Assembly (NCBI GenBank): GCA_958510875.1
Contig: OY294067.1
Span: 274,952,742 to 275,016,741, forward strand
Direction: 5' to 3'
Length of the DNA: 64,000 bases
Source: Endomychus coccineus
Taxonomy: Eukaryota > Arthropoda > Insecta > Coleoptera > Endomychidae
The position numbers and the translations under genes were made by a program. Under the pieces are notes generated by a model, which was not told where the DNA came from, did no database searches, and was given only the letters and a program-made list of their open reading frames with translations. This document shows, in pieces, positions 1 to 8,901 of this stretch; positions within the stretch are counted from its first letter, which is position 1, and each line of letters begins with the position of its first letter.

Positions 1-1044
1 CATAATCTCCTTGTAGCCCGATATACTTCGTCCAACGTTTATGTAAATTTTCCATCCCTTCCAAATAATACGATTTCTCCAATCTTTCAAAATATGCGTT
101 TCTTTCAGTAATGACCTCAATGTTGTAGCCGAATCTGTTTCTGACGAACCATTTCTTCAATTTTGAAGATAGATATAAGTCGCAGGGGCCAAATTGGGAG
201 AATATTGTGGATGACGAAACAATTCGTAGCGCAATTCATGCAACTTTACCATTGCGACTGCGCGCCGGTGAGCTGTCTTGGTGGAAGAGCACTTCTTTCT
301 TTGCCAAATGCGGCCGCTTCAATCGCCGTCAAATCGATCCAACAGCTCTGCATAATATACGCCGGGGATCTTTTTGCCCTTTTCAAGGTAATCGATATGG
401 TCGATACCGTGTGCATCCCAAAAAACTGTCGCCATGACTTTGTAGACCGATAAGCACACTTTGGCCTTTTTCGGCTTCGTTTCGCCAGAACAAGTCCACT
501 GTTTCGATTTTCCCATGGACTCTGGTGTGTTCTGATGTATCCATGTTTCGTCCACTGTTACGAAACGGGGCAAAAAGACCTTCTTATTGCCATTGAACAT
601 CGTCAGACGCTCCTTTGAAGTTGTCACACGGTCGAGCTTGTTGTCAACAGAGAGCAAATGCGGCACCCATCTGGCAGATAGCTTTCTCATATTCAAAAAT
701 GTATGCAAAATGTTCCGTAACTGTTCGGTTGAAATGCTCATAGCTACAGCAGTCTCGTGCATTTTAACTCGCCGATCGCCCAATATCATCCCATGGATTT
801 TATCGACGATTTCTGGCGTTGTAAACTCAATTGAACGACCAGAACGTTCGGTGTCCTTTGTGGTCATACTATCACAACGAAAATCAGTAAACCTCTTGCG
901 AATCATTCCAATCAATGGTGAAGAGTCCCCATAATGTTTATCTAGTGTTGCTTTGGTTTCCGTGATGTTTTTTCTACCCAAGAAATAATGTTTAATTAAG
1001 ATGCAAAATTGGCTTTTTTTTCCCACGTTTACAAAAATCTGCAA
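1..1044 (-). pseudogene. mariner transposase relic (mellifera-type), cut by window edge
   Basis: The minus-strand frame from 1044 to 319 reads as a mariner transposase: a helix-turn-helix region with RSGRSIEFTTPEIV, the linker WVPHLL, and the first catalytic aspartate in VTVDETW (about residue 165, near base 552). The frame then breaks near 319. The second catalytic block (FHQDSSP, near 270-290) and the third (LAPCDLYL, near 195) follow in another frame and continue to base 1. A cut-and-paste DNA transposase, inactive because of the frameshift and further stops. No terminal inverted repeat was found between 1045 and 1415, and the 3' end lies outside the window. Mellifera subfamily assignment rests on overall resemblance. 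Confidence 0.85.
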
Positions 1045-1415
1045 GGTTGCTTGCTTCCGATGGATGTTACAAAATTAAATGACATATTACTATGAAAATT
1101 CTAATGCATTCTAGTTAAAGATGGTACATCACAAATGTCACATGGTATGTTCGATTGTGGCTCCATCTGTTTTAATTTTAAAGGACTTTTCACCTTGCCC
1201 TCGTATGTACTTACGTATGCAAAATATAAGTAACATCAAAGCATATAACGCTCATCCATGTAAACGATCCCACCAGAAAGAATTGGAATAACAAACCTAA
1301 AACAAATTTACCTTCAGTTATAGAAGTCTCACGATCCTGTGGTTACACAGCAAAACCAAATTTCTCAAAAATGATCCTAGCTCTGTCTTGTGATATTTCG
1401 GCGAAACCATCATTA
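1045..1415. other. no recognisable feature
   Basis: AT-rich sequence between the mariner relic and the hairpin element. It may include decayed mariner 5' sequence, but no gene, terminal repeat or ordered repeat was recognised. Confidence 0.4.
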
Positions 1416-2648
1416 TAGTCTAGGAGCCAGAGCGATATTGATGGTCTGAACATTAACCCGATGGCACTATGGTTAATCGTTAGAGGACGGTTCAATGACC
1501 AATTCATCTCACAGACCGATTTTTTCCCGGCTGCTAGATTTCGAGATACAGCATCCGCATTTTTTTTTGACTGGAGGTTAACCATTTCCAAGTTGCGGTT
1601 ACTTGAAAAGCATGCCATTCTTATACACCATGTGCCATCATTTTTTATCGTGTCCGTTTATAAGGCCAACCAGTTAAAATTAGCCCGAAAATGAACTGCA
1701 AGTTAATCCCCCCAAACCTGGTGGAAAATGTTGATTGGTATTGGCAATTGTTAACATACCCTATGCCATCAAAAGTTATCGGTCCATTTCCGAGTAACTG
1801 GCCATTATTTGGACCAAAAATGTTTCTTTTTTTTCATTTTGTGGATAAAACTTGCGGGTTACAAGGTAACATGATGGCACCATGTTAAATAACTTTATTG
1901 GAGGTCAAATAAAGCCATCACTCCTTGCCTATTTCAACCCCCCAAGAACCCATAAGACTACCCTCCAAAACAAAACAAAAAAGGGCGTTTCGATTTTAAA
2001 CCCAGCCAGAATCTCAATAATTGACTAATTTATCATAAAATTGGTCATATTATCCATACTATTCATATTTTTTTGAGGGGTAGTTTTGGGGGGGTTTTGG
2101 GGGGTTGAAATAGACAAGGAGTAATGGCAATAATTTTAAATCTTTATTTGACCTCCAATAAAGTTATATTTAACATGGTGCCTTCATGTTACCTTGTAAC
2201 CCGCAAGTTTTGTCCACAAAATGAAAAAAAGAAACAGTTTTGGTCCAAATAATGACCAATTACTCGGAAATGGACCTATAACTTCTGATGGCATAGGGTA
2301 TGTTAACAATTGCCAACACCAATGAACATTTTCCACTAGGTTTGGGAGGGTTAACTTGCAGTCCATTTTCGGTCCAATTTTAACTGGTCGGCCTGATAAA
2401 CGGACACGATAAAAAATGATGGCACATGGTGGGAGTGTATAAGAATGGCATGCTTTTCAAGTAACCGCAACTTGGAAAGGGTTAACCTCCAGTCAAAAAA
2501 AAAATACGGATGCTGTATCTCGAGATCTAGCAGCCGGGGAAAATTCGGTCTGTGAGATGAATTGGTCATTGAACCGTCCTCTAATGATAAACCATAGTGC
2601 CATCGGGTTAATGTTCCGACCATCAATATCGCTCTGGCTCCTAGACTA
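1416..2648. mobile_element. 1.23 kb hairpin (foldback) DNA element, TTA target duplication
   Basis: The left arm (1416 to about 1970) is repeated inverted in the right arm (about 2060 to 2648), so almost the whole element folds on itself. The ends read TAGTCTAGGAGCCAGAGCG and its complement. Both sides are flanked by TTA (1413-1415 and 2649-2651), a 3-bp duplication of the kind made by PIF/Harbinger elements. No transposase is encoded; ORFs in the arms are mirror copies of one another. Best described as a non-autonomous long-inverted-repeat element; the superfamily is inferred only from the TSD length. Confidence 0.8.
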
Positions 2649-2651
2649 TTA

Positions 2652-3159
2652 GTATAGTAGGTACTATAATACCTACACCCGTCTAGCAGAAAAGAACTAC
2701 ACTACTTCATGCAGCGGCCTTAGGCATCAGTTTGCTTCAATTATTATCAGCAAGCGAACTGACACAATTTGTGGGTTTATCTTAGTTGCAAAATTATAGG
2801 TAAATAACTGTTGAATTGGCTGGTAAGTGATGTTTCTGTATCTATAATGTACTAATTGAATGTTCTTATATAATTTGAACGTGATATTTTATTTTGCATC
2901 TTTCTTCTTTGGTAAAAACAAGTGGTATCAATTGACACCACAAATCAGTCATACAAAAAAGTTTTTATCGTTTTATAAAAGAAAAAGGGAAACCCGACGT
3001 GTTTGAAAATATGGTATACGATGAATGGGTCGACGTTCTGGGTGTTTTTAAGGTCTACGTAAACAGAAGCGTAGGTATATACCTGGTTATCAGGTCAGAT
3101 AATTGGCATGTAGTACCTGCTGTCTAGGCCAACCACCCTTCTGTACGCAAGTATTTGCA
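2652..3159. other. no recognisable feature
   Basis: AT-rich DNA with a short palindromic stretch next to the hairpin element (GTAGGTACTATAATACCTAC, near 2658-2677). No coding or repeat signal recognised. Confidence 0.35.
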
Positions 3160-3430
3160 CAATATCCAATAATGATTGTTTATTTTACCCCCTTTGTTTC
3201 GAACCTAACCTAACTTTGTTGATATATAATGCAAATATTGTAATCGCGCTAATCTCACCTAACCTAACCTACTAACCTAACTTTGTTGATATATAATGAA
3301 AATATTGTAATCACGCTAATCTTAACAATTTCATAATAACCAATAATGATTGTTTATTTTTCACGTTTTGTTTCTAATCTAACCTAACATTGTTGGTATA
3401 GAATGCAAATATTGTAATCGCGCAAATCTT
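3160..3430. repeat. diverged tandem repeat with CCTAA-rich core
   Basis: Three diverged copies share the string TTTGTTGATATATAATG and a following AATATTGTAATCGCGC. They are separated by CCTAACCTAACCT runs resembling the insect telomere repeat TTAGG on the opposite strand. The outer copies also share CCAATAATGATTGTTTATTTT. Interstitial, so not a telomere; it may be the tail of a retroelement or an old satellite. Confidence 0.65.
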
Positions 3431-3599
3431 GAATAGTCGAGTCAAAAATGTACAAAGAACGGTTAAATAAAGAAAAATTGATATGCAATTTTTTTTTCTG
3501 ATACCTTTTGTAATGTCCCAAGTTAGATAACATAATACACCCAGTGAGATATGGGGCAAAGGCCCCCTTCTCCTCAAAAAATAAATAAATAAACAATTT

Positions 3600-3900
3600 A
3601 AAGAACATATTGAATAATTCGAAAACCATTGGTGCTTTCTTGACCAAAATCACACCTAGAAGGTTTTTTGGGTGGCTGATTACGAATTTGAAAAATACCA
3701 AATTTCAGATGGCGCATGAGTAAAACCAGAAGTAGCCCTCATTGGGGTCGATTTTTATATATCAAATTGAATAACTCAATAACTATTTGTGATTTATTGT
3801 CAAAAATCACATCTCGGGAGTTTTTGAGGCTGCTGATTACGAATTCAATGTTAGCTCAAAAGCTAGTCTGAAATAAGACCAAAAATTCAGGTCTGTATTC
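3600..3900. repeat. two diverged copies of a 'GCTGATTACGAATT' repeat unit
   Basis: Two units about 165 bases apart share AAAATCACA, a GGTTTTTTGGG or AGTTTTTGAGG block, then GGCTGATTACGAATT (near 3675 and 3830). The same core recurs in the foldback elements at 15502-17028 and 56177-57950. Low-copy relic. Confidence 0.5.
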
Positions 3901-4885
3901 TTAAAACCAAAGAAATGGAATTATTTTCTTAATGAGTAATCTGTAATAAAGCCGTGAAAAAAATCATTTTAGTGTTTTTTTTCCTGATATCTATGGAAGA
4001 AATAGGAATTTTTCAAATTTTTTTCACCAAATCCTTCAGTATTAGAATGCGCAACTTTTCCTCTATTCAATCAGCCCTCTATCTCTCATAGTCACCTAGA
4101 TATCAATACTAATGCATCGAATTTGTAACATCCTGTATAGATAAATTCAAAATTTACACGAGAAAAATTGTCCCTAACCAAATTTGGGTTCAAGACTAGA
4201 TACATATTCGACAAATCCATAGTAAATCAGCATCATATGCCCAATTTTGATAATTAATTTACATCTCTGCCTCTCTTGAGATGGATGGACTCTGAAAAAG
4301 TATACGCTTGTGGTAACTACTATGAGAGTTAATTTGAAAACAGATAAGAAAATGTAAAAAGGCGAAAAAGAATGACAAAGCAATTTACATAGGTCTGATT
4401 ATAATAAGTACTGTCGAACGGAAGAAAAAGGATGGAGAAAAGTAAACCATTCCATGCTCAATTATTGTATAAGACTACAATGCTAACATGAGATTTGTTG
4501 CCAGAGCAGACATGATTGAAACTACTTATGAAATCGACCGAAATGGTCGATGGATCTGGCTGGTGATTTGCCAATACATTCCTAGGAGGTGCGTGCTATG
4601 AAGTTCAAGTGTAGAACAACACAGTACTAGATCAGCCTGTTCTACAGGTAATGTGGGCATCTGCCCGAACGAAAAAAAAATTGTTTCGAGAAGTAATATA
4701 GAAAAGATTAGCTTTGCTTTGAAAACATAGAAATATAATTTCTATAATAATAACATTTCTTCTAATAAACATTATTATTATTACTTATCCAGGTAGATGG
4801 TGTTGTATATTATTATTACCTCTAGCATCCTATAAGTCTGGTTATTTATATCATCGACAGAATGCAGTAAATTTTTTTCGTTATA
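3901..4885. other. no recognisable gene
   Basis: AT-rich sequence searched on the minus strand for the next GPCR exon (TM3, usually with a WLN or FWLN motif). None was recognised, so downstream exons are probably left of the window. Confidence 0.4.
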
Positions 4886-4914
4886 CTGATGAAGCGTGAG
4901 AGCGAAACTGAGGT
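4886..4914 (+). ncRNA. hammerhead-ribozyme-like core (weak)
   Basis: CTGATGA is followed by a short GC-type hairpin, then GAAAC, then TGAGGTC, the order of the hammerhead core. Stem II is imperfect and no convincing stem I was found. Such motifs occur in the terminal repeats of Penelope-like elements, but no other Penelope sequence is obvious here. Probably a decayed copy. Confidence 0.35.
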
Positions 4915-5025
4915 CCGGAACTCTCAGTTTGTAATGTTATTGATCGATGTAGACCTTACTGGAGCTATTTTTCTGAAATTTCTGTTGTTTGCAAATGAAA
5001 TTTTCAAATTGAGTTGAATACTCAC

Positions 5026-5205
5026 CTAGTGTTTTGCAGCCATTGACGAATTGCATCAAAAATACGATTAGATAAGTAAGACTCATAAAAGCACTAAATA
5101 TCATAAAGCATTTCTTATGGATTGGGATTCTAGTTATTCCTTGAACTTCTTGAACTTTTATAAAAATCGCAGCCCCTCCAAACATTACCATTGATAATAT
5201 CACAA
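5026..5205 (-). CDS. Methuselah-like GPCR, exon 4 (TM1 end, TM2)
   Basis: Exon of 180 nt. The acceptor follows a pyrimidine-rich run ending TTCTAG (5206-5210); the donor is GTGAGT starting at 5025. The translation gives the second half of TM1 (LVILSMVMFGGAAIFIK), a loop with IPIHKKC, then TM2 (FMIFSAFMSLTYLIVFLMQF) and a cysteine before LG. In Methuselah-type class-B receptors the HGKC-like loop and a cysteine after TM2 sit at these places. Joining to exon 3 (phase 1) makes one continuous TM1, which supports both splice sites. The next exon was not found and should carry TM3. Confidence 0.8.
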
Positions 5206-5925
5206 CTAGAACAGAACCAGAATAAAATAAAAATCAAGTTAAATTTGATATTGCAATTGATATCAAAAGAAGATCAGTAACTCCCTCACCTTTCTTATGT
5301 TAGCACAATGTTCCCAGCATTACTGTGGGTTAAATATATGATTATCATAAACAGTGTCACCATCGAAGTCCGCACCATGTGGGAATTTAAAAAAAACACA
5401 GCTTTGGTTAAAATTTGAATTTTTTGAACAAATTGATTTAATCTTTTTTCTCGAAAGCGGTTCGATGTACAAGAAAAGCTCCAGAGACTAATTTTGTTAA
5501 CAAAGCATAGAAAATCGATAAAGAACAGTACGAACGCTACTGGTTCAAGTAGGAAAACAATCGTTAATAGAAAAAGACTGCCTTCAACCTAGGTACCACA
5601 TACCAAAATTAAAGGAAAATAGCTAAAGTGATTTCAGACATATTGAGAAATTTTATTTCAATTTCTAACACGCGGAAGCACTTTAGACCCAAGTGCATAT
5701 GAAATGTTTGTTATAAAAAGTCATGAGGAATCACCCTCAAAATTTTAACCTACTTAGTAAACACCCTATATATATATACACATAATTGTTTTAATATGAA
5801 ACTCAAGTTCAATGCTTATAAAAAACTGAAAATTTTGTAATTAATACATATTGTACATACTTCTAATTAATTTATAAATATTTTGTTAAATTAAGTACAA
5901 ATAAATGTAAACGAAAAACTCATTT

Positions 5926-5951
5926 CTAAAGAAGGCGAAAGCCGAAACGCG
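5926..5951 (+). ncRNA. hammerhead-like core, degenerate
   Basis: CTAAAGA, then a perfect mini-hairpin GGC-GAAA-GCC, then GAAACGCG. This resembles the Penelope terminal hammerhead layout CTGANGA / stem II / GAAAC, but the essential G of CTGA is A. It lies in intron 3 of the GPCR gene. Likely a solo remnant of a Penelope terminal repeat. Confidence 0.35.
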
Positions 5952-6223
5952 CCAAATGAGAGGGTTGTTTCTCATTAAGATAAATCGTTTGGATTAGTAC
6001 TGAAAACACAACAACAGAAAACTATAGATAATTTTTCTCAGATTCTGTGTCCTGTATTATGTCCTATCTATCTACATATGCCTAATATAACTGTTCAAAC
6101 TGAACCAGATATAGCACGAAGATGATATGATGGTGTTGCTTCGGCCTAATTTAACTCGGCATTTGGTAGGGACCGGGGTTTTAATTCCAGTCTTTTGTTA
6201 CTATAATGCGATGTTGAACGTAC

Positions 6224-6483
6224 GTGTTATGTAAATCGCGAATGTCCATTTAGGGTACGCCACTTCTAAATCAGGTTCTCGTACACATACTAAGGCACGT
6301 AGATGGTGGTTATTGGATGTATCTTTGTCTACTATTCCATCAACACAAAACTCGTCATGAGTCTTGAATCCATCGTAACCTGGTATTCCTCGAATGATCA
6401 ATGATCCATTTTTTAAGAATCGTGGTAATTCATCATCACCCAACGGGAATCTGTAATCAATGTATGTTTCATGCGAATGTAAT
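6224..6483 (-). CDS. Methuselah-like GPCR, exon 3 (distal ectodomain, TM1 start)
   Basis: Exon of 260 nt. Acceptor TTTAG at 6488-6484, donor GTACGT from 6223. It completes the split codon left by exon 2 (phase 2) and ends in phase 1. It encodes the distal Methuselah ectodomain, with FPLGDDELP, LKNGSL, DEFCVDG and ALVCVREPD, then WTFAIYIT opening TM1. NGSL, a C near the middle and LVC before TM1 are typical of the Methuselah N-terminal domain. A Tc1/mariner element ends 7 bases upstream of this exon in transcript order, so most of the acceptor region now comes from the transposon. The alternative acceptor inside the element (TTTTAG at about 6537) would give a premature stop after a few codons. 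Confidence 0.85.
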
Positions 6484-6490
6484 CTAAATA

Positions 6491-7892
6491 CCGGGATATC
6501 AGAAATTATCTTGGTCAAGGGTGGTTGTGGAATCTAAAATAAATTGAAATAATTATGTCACTGTCACACTGACATCATCAATAACCTACAAATTTCAAAC
6601 CTATTTATTTCAGTTGTAAAACAATAATGAACTATAAATTAAAAATTATCTTGGTCAAGGGTGGTTGTGGAATGTAAAACGTGTGTCTCACTTTAAATTT
6701 TTGAATATGTTTTGTTGTGTCAGAATCTCTTAAGTCATTGTGCTGAAATTTTCTAATCCAGTTTTTGAATCATGCCTCTTACCACACAGCACAAAATTTT
6801 CGTGAAACTGGTTGTGTGACTCATAAAAAAGGTGCTGGTAGACCAAGAGTTCGTACAGAAGGAGTTGTTAATGACGTTTGTCAACGTATGGAAGAGGAGC
6901 CTGCAAAACCTTTAAAACGTCTTTCTCAGGAAATTGGATTTTCTTATGGAACGTGTCAGAAGATTTTAAAGAAAGACTTGAACATGCATCCATATAAGAT
7001 GCAAGCACATCAAGCTCTTCTGCCCGCAGACCACCCCAGACGCCTTGCTTACTGCTATTGGTTTGTCAATAATTTAATGAAGTCTTCTGGACTTAACTTT
7101 TTTTTCTGACGAAGCGTGGTTCCACCTTTCGGGATACATCAATTCTCAAAATATGCGAATGTGGAGCACTGATTACCCTCATGTTTTTACTGAATCGCCA
7201 CTACATGCTCAAGAAATCGGTGCTTGGATGGCAGTTTCTCGCAGAAGAATAATTGGGCCAATTTTTTTCAATTTCACCGTCAACGCAGAAAGGTACAGAC
7301 ACAACTTTTTGGCTGAATTTGTGCAACAGTTAAACGATGATGAACTTCGGTACGGTTATTTCCAGCATGACGGTGCAACAGCACATACTATACGAGAAAA
7401 TATTGCTTTTCTCCGCGGGTTTTTTGATGACCGGCTGATAAGTTTGCATACAGAAGTTGAGTTTTCTCCGAGATCACCTTGTTTGACAATCATGAACTAT
7501 TTCATATTTCCTTACTTAAAAAACAAGATTTTCGCAACTCCGGTAAATAATTTGCAAGAACTTCAACAAAAAATAGTTCAGCAATGTGCAACCATAACGC
7601 CAGAAATGCTGCAAAACGGTTTTCACAGCATGAGGATGCGCGTCAACTTGTGCATCGAACAAAACGGGGGACACTTCCAACAATTACTGTAATTTAGTTT
7701 TTCTTGTTACTAAAACCGTTATTTCATAATTTGAAGTTCATTATTGTTTTACAACTGAAATAAATAGGTATGAAATTTGTAGGTTATTGATGATGTCAGT
7801 GTGACAGTGACATAATTATTTCAAACGTAAAGTAAGACACACGTTTTAGATTCCACAACCACCCTTGACCAAGATAATTTTTGATATCCCGG
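6491..7892 (+). mobile_element. Tc1/mariner element in intron 2 of the GPCR gene
   Basis: Ends are CCGGGATATCA and its complement, each flanked by TA (6489-6490 and 7893-7894), the Tc1/mariner target. Terminal repeats of about 50 bp contain GGTCAAGGGTGGTTGTGGAA. The left side is odd: after the outer terminal repeat comes an inverted copy of the right subterminal region (about 6540-6636 matches about 7738-7828), then a second terminal repeat (about 6640-6680) leading into the transposase. This suggests a partial second copy, or repair by template switching. Length 1,402 bp. Confidence 0.85.
6765..7692 (+). pseudogene. Tc1/mariner transposase, frameshifted and catalytically damaged
   Basis: The first part (6765-7109) has a helix-turn-helix with GAGRPRVRT and the IGFSYGTCQKIL recognition helix. 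An eight-T run near 7098 shifts the frame. The first catalytic block SDEAWFH then follows (near 7109), and the rest runs 7153-7692 with the second aspartate in YFQHDGATAHT. Where family members carry the third acidic residue before YF, this copy reads TIMNYF, so that position is asparagine. The C-terminal tail ending CIEQNGGHFQQLL is intact. N-terminal residues seem missing. Not expected to be active. Confidence 0.85.
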
Positions 7893-7894
7893 TA

Positions 7895-8084
7895 GATAAG
7901 AAATTACAGTAAATAAGAAAACCAAAGACGCTTAGGTTATGATAGTAATGGTGTCTATTAAATTTCCTCATTCTCATTAATTGATCAATAGCGAATAAAG
8001 GTAATATTCAATGGTGGTTACTTTGTGATAATTTATCATATTGATATAATAAAATAAAACACTCTCACTTTGTTTTTTATCACA
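7895..8084. other. intron sequence with orphan pyrimidine tract
   Basis: Read on the minus strand, the bases next to the transposon (7895-7925) are TTTCTTATTTACTG then TAATTTCTTATC. This is the branch-point and pyrimidine region expected just before the exon 3 acceptor, now 1.4 kb away. Nothing else recognised. Confidence 0.6.
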
Positions 8085-8715
8085 TATATTATAGAAACAA
8101 ATCGTGCCTATAGTTTCGACACTAGCGTGTCATCTTCTAACGATACTAATGTATGAAAATATCAAATATTCCCCCCAATGAATGTGAAATTTTAATATCA
8201 AAAATTCTGGAAAAATCACATACGAACCTAGTATTAAAATCCTAGATAGAAAAAGCTTTTGATCTTTGCCTTAACCAAAATTATTGTCAATTTAATAACG
8301 AGTTTTTCACACAAAATAATGGCTTTGCTATGGGATCCCCATTAAGTCATCTTTTGGCAGATATTTTTTTATCTTATATTGAAGAAACTATAATGAGTTC
8401 CCCTCTAACTAAAAAACATATTCATTGGTGATTTAGATATGTGGATGATATTTTATCTTTCTTCAAAGGTATATCACGACAGTTGAATGTTTTCTTACAC
8501 TTCATTAACAATATCCATCCTAACATTAAGTTCACTTTAGAAACTGAGACAGATAACAAAATAAATTTCCTAGACCTTACCCTCACCCACCATAATAATA
8601 CCATTACCTGGTGTCTTACATTTTACCATAAATAGCCGAAATTATTCATATGTTCATACATTAGTATCGTTGCCGAAACTATAGTCACTATTTGTTTCTA
8701 TAATATATTTACAAA
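8085..8715 (+). pseudogene. Penelope-like element relic (reverse transcriptase)
   Basis: The plus strand encodes NNGFAMGSPLSHLLADIF, a stop, then FRYVDDILSFF and NKINFLDLTL, which are Penelope reverse transcriptase motifs (GSPLSP, YVDD, FLDL). Coding starts near 8240 and breaks near 8430 and at 8635. The relic is bounded by inverted matches: TAGAAACAAATCGTGCC at the left and ACTATTTGTTTCTATAATAT at the right, each next to a TTTCG or CCGAAACTATAG block. No GIY-YIG domain remains here. Confidence 0.8.
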
Positions 8716-8774
8716 GTAAAAGTGAAAATTCTTGGTTTCCGGATGGATTCCGCGTCACAATAGCTCGACTTGAT

Positions 8775-8815
8775 GCCGACGTTTCGCCAACCATTATAGA
8801 TGGCATCTTCAGGGC
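8775..8815 (-). ncRNA. hammerhead-ribozyme-like motif of a Penelope terminal repeat
   Basis: On the minus strand: GCC, CTGAAGA, a stem-loop closed by GCCA/TGGC, GAAAC, GTC, GGC. GCC and GGC can form stem I, CTGANGA and GAAA are the conserved core, and GTC is the usual cleavage triplet. One extra T sits between CTGAAGA and stem II. A same-length copy lies at 46421-46461. Penelope-like elements are known to carry hammerheads in their terminal repeats; activity of this one is unproven. Confidence 0.5.
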
Positions 8816-8901
8816 TGGCTTGAGGCTGTTAAAATGGATGGATCCAGAGAGAGCATTGCAAAGGCAGGATCGATGTAAAACGATGTATGAAGAGCGACAT
8901 A

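Noticed and set aside
3384..3701. 105-codon minus-strand ORF
   Set aside because: Lies across repeat units, AT-rich composition, no recognisable motif.
4174..4383. Minus-strand ORF with a hydrophobic segment, considered as the next GPCR exon
   Set aside because: It does not match TM3 or TM5 of Methuselah-type receptors and lacks a convincing acceptor in the required phase.
6060..6200. Possible tRNA-derived SINE (box B-like GGTTTTAATTCC)
   Set aside because: No box A at the right distance and no tail or second copy recognised.
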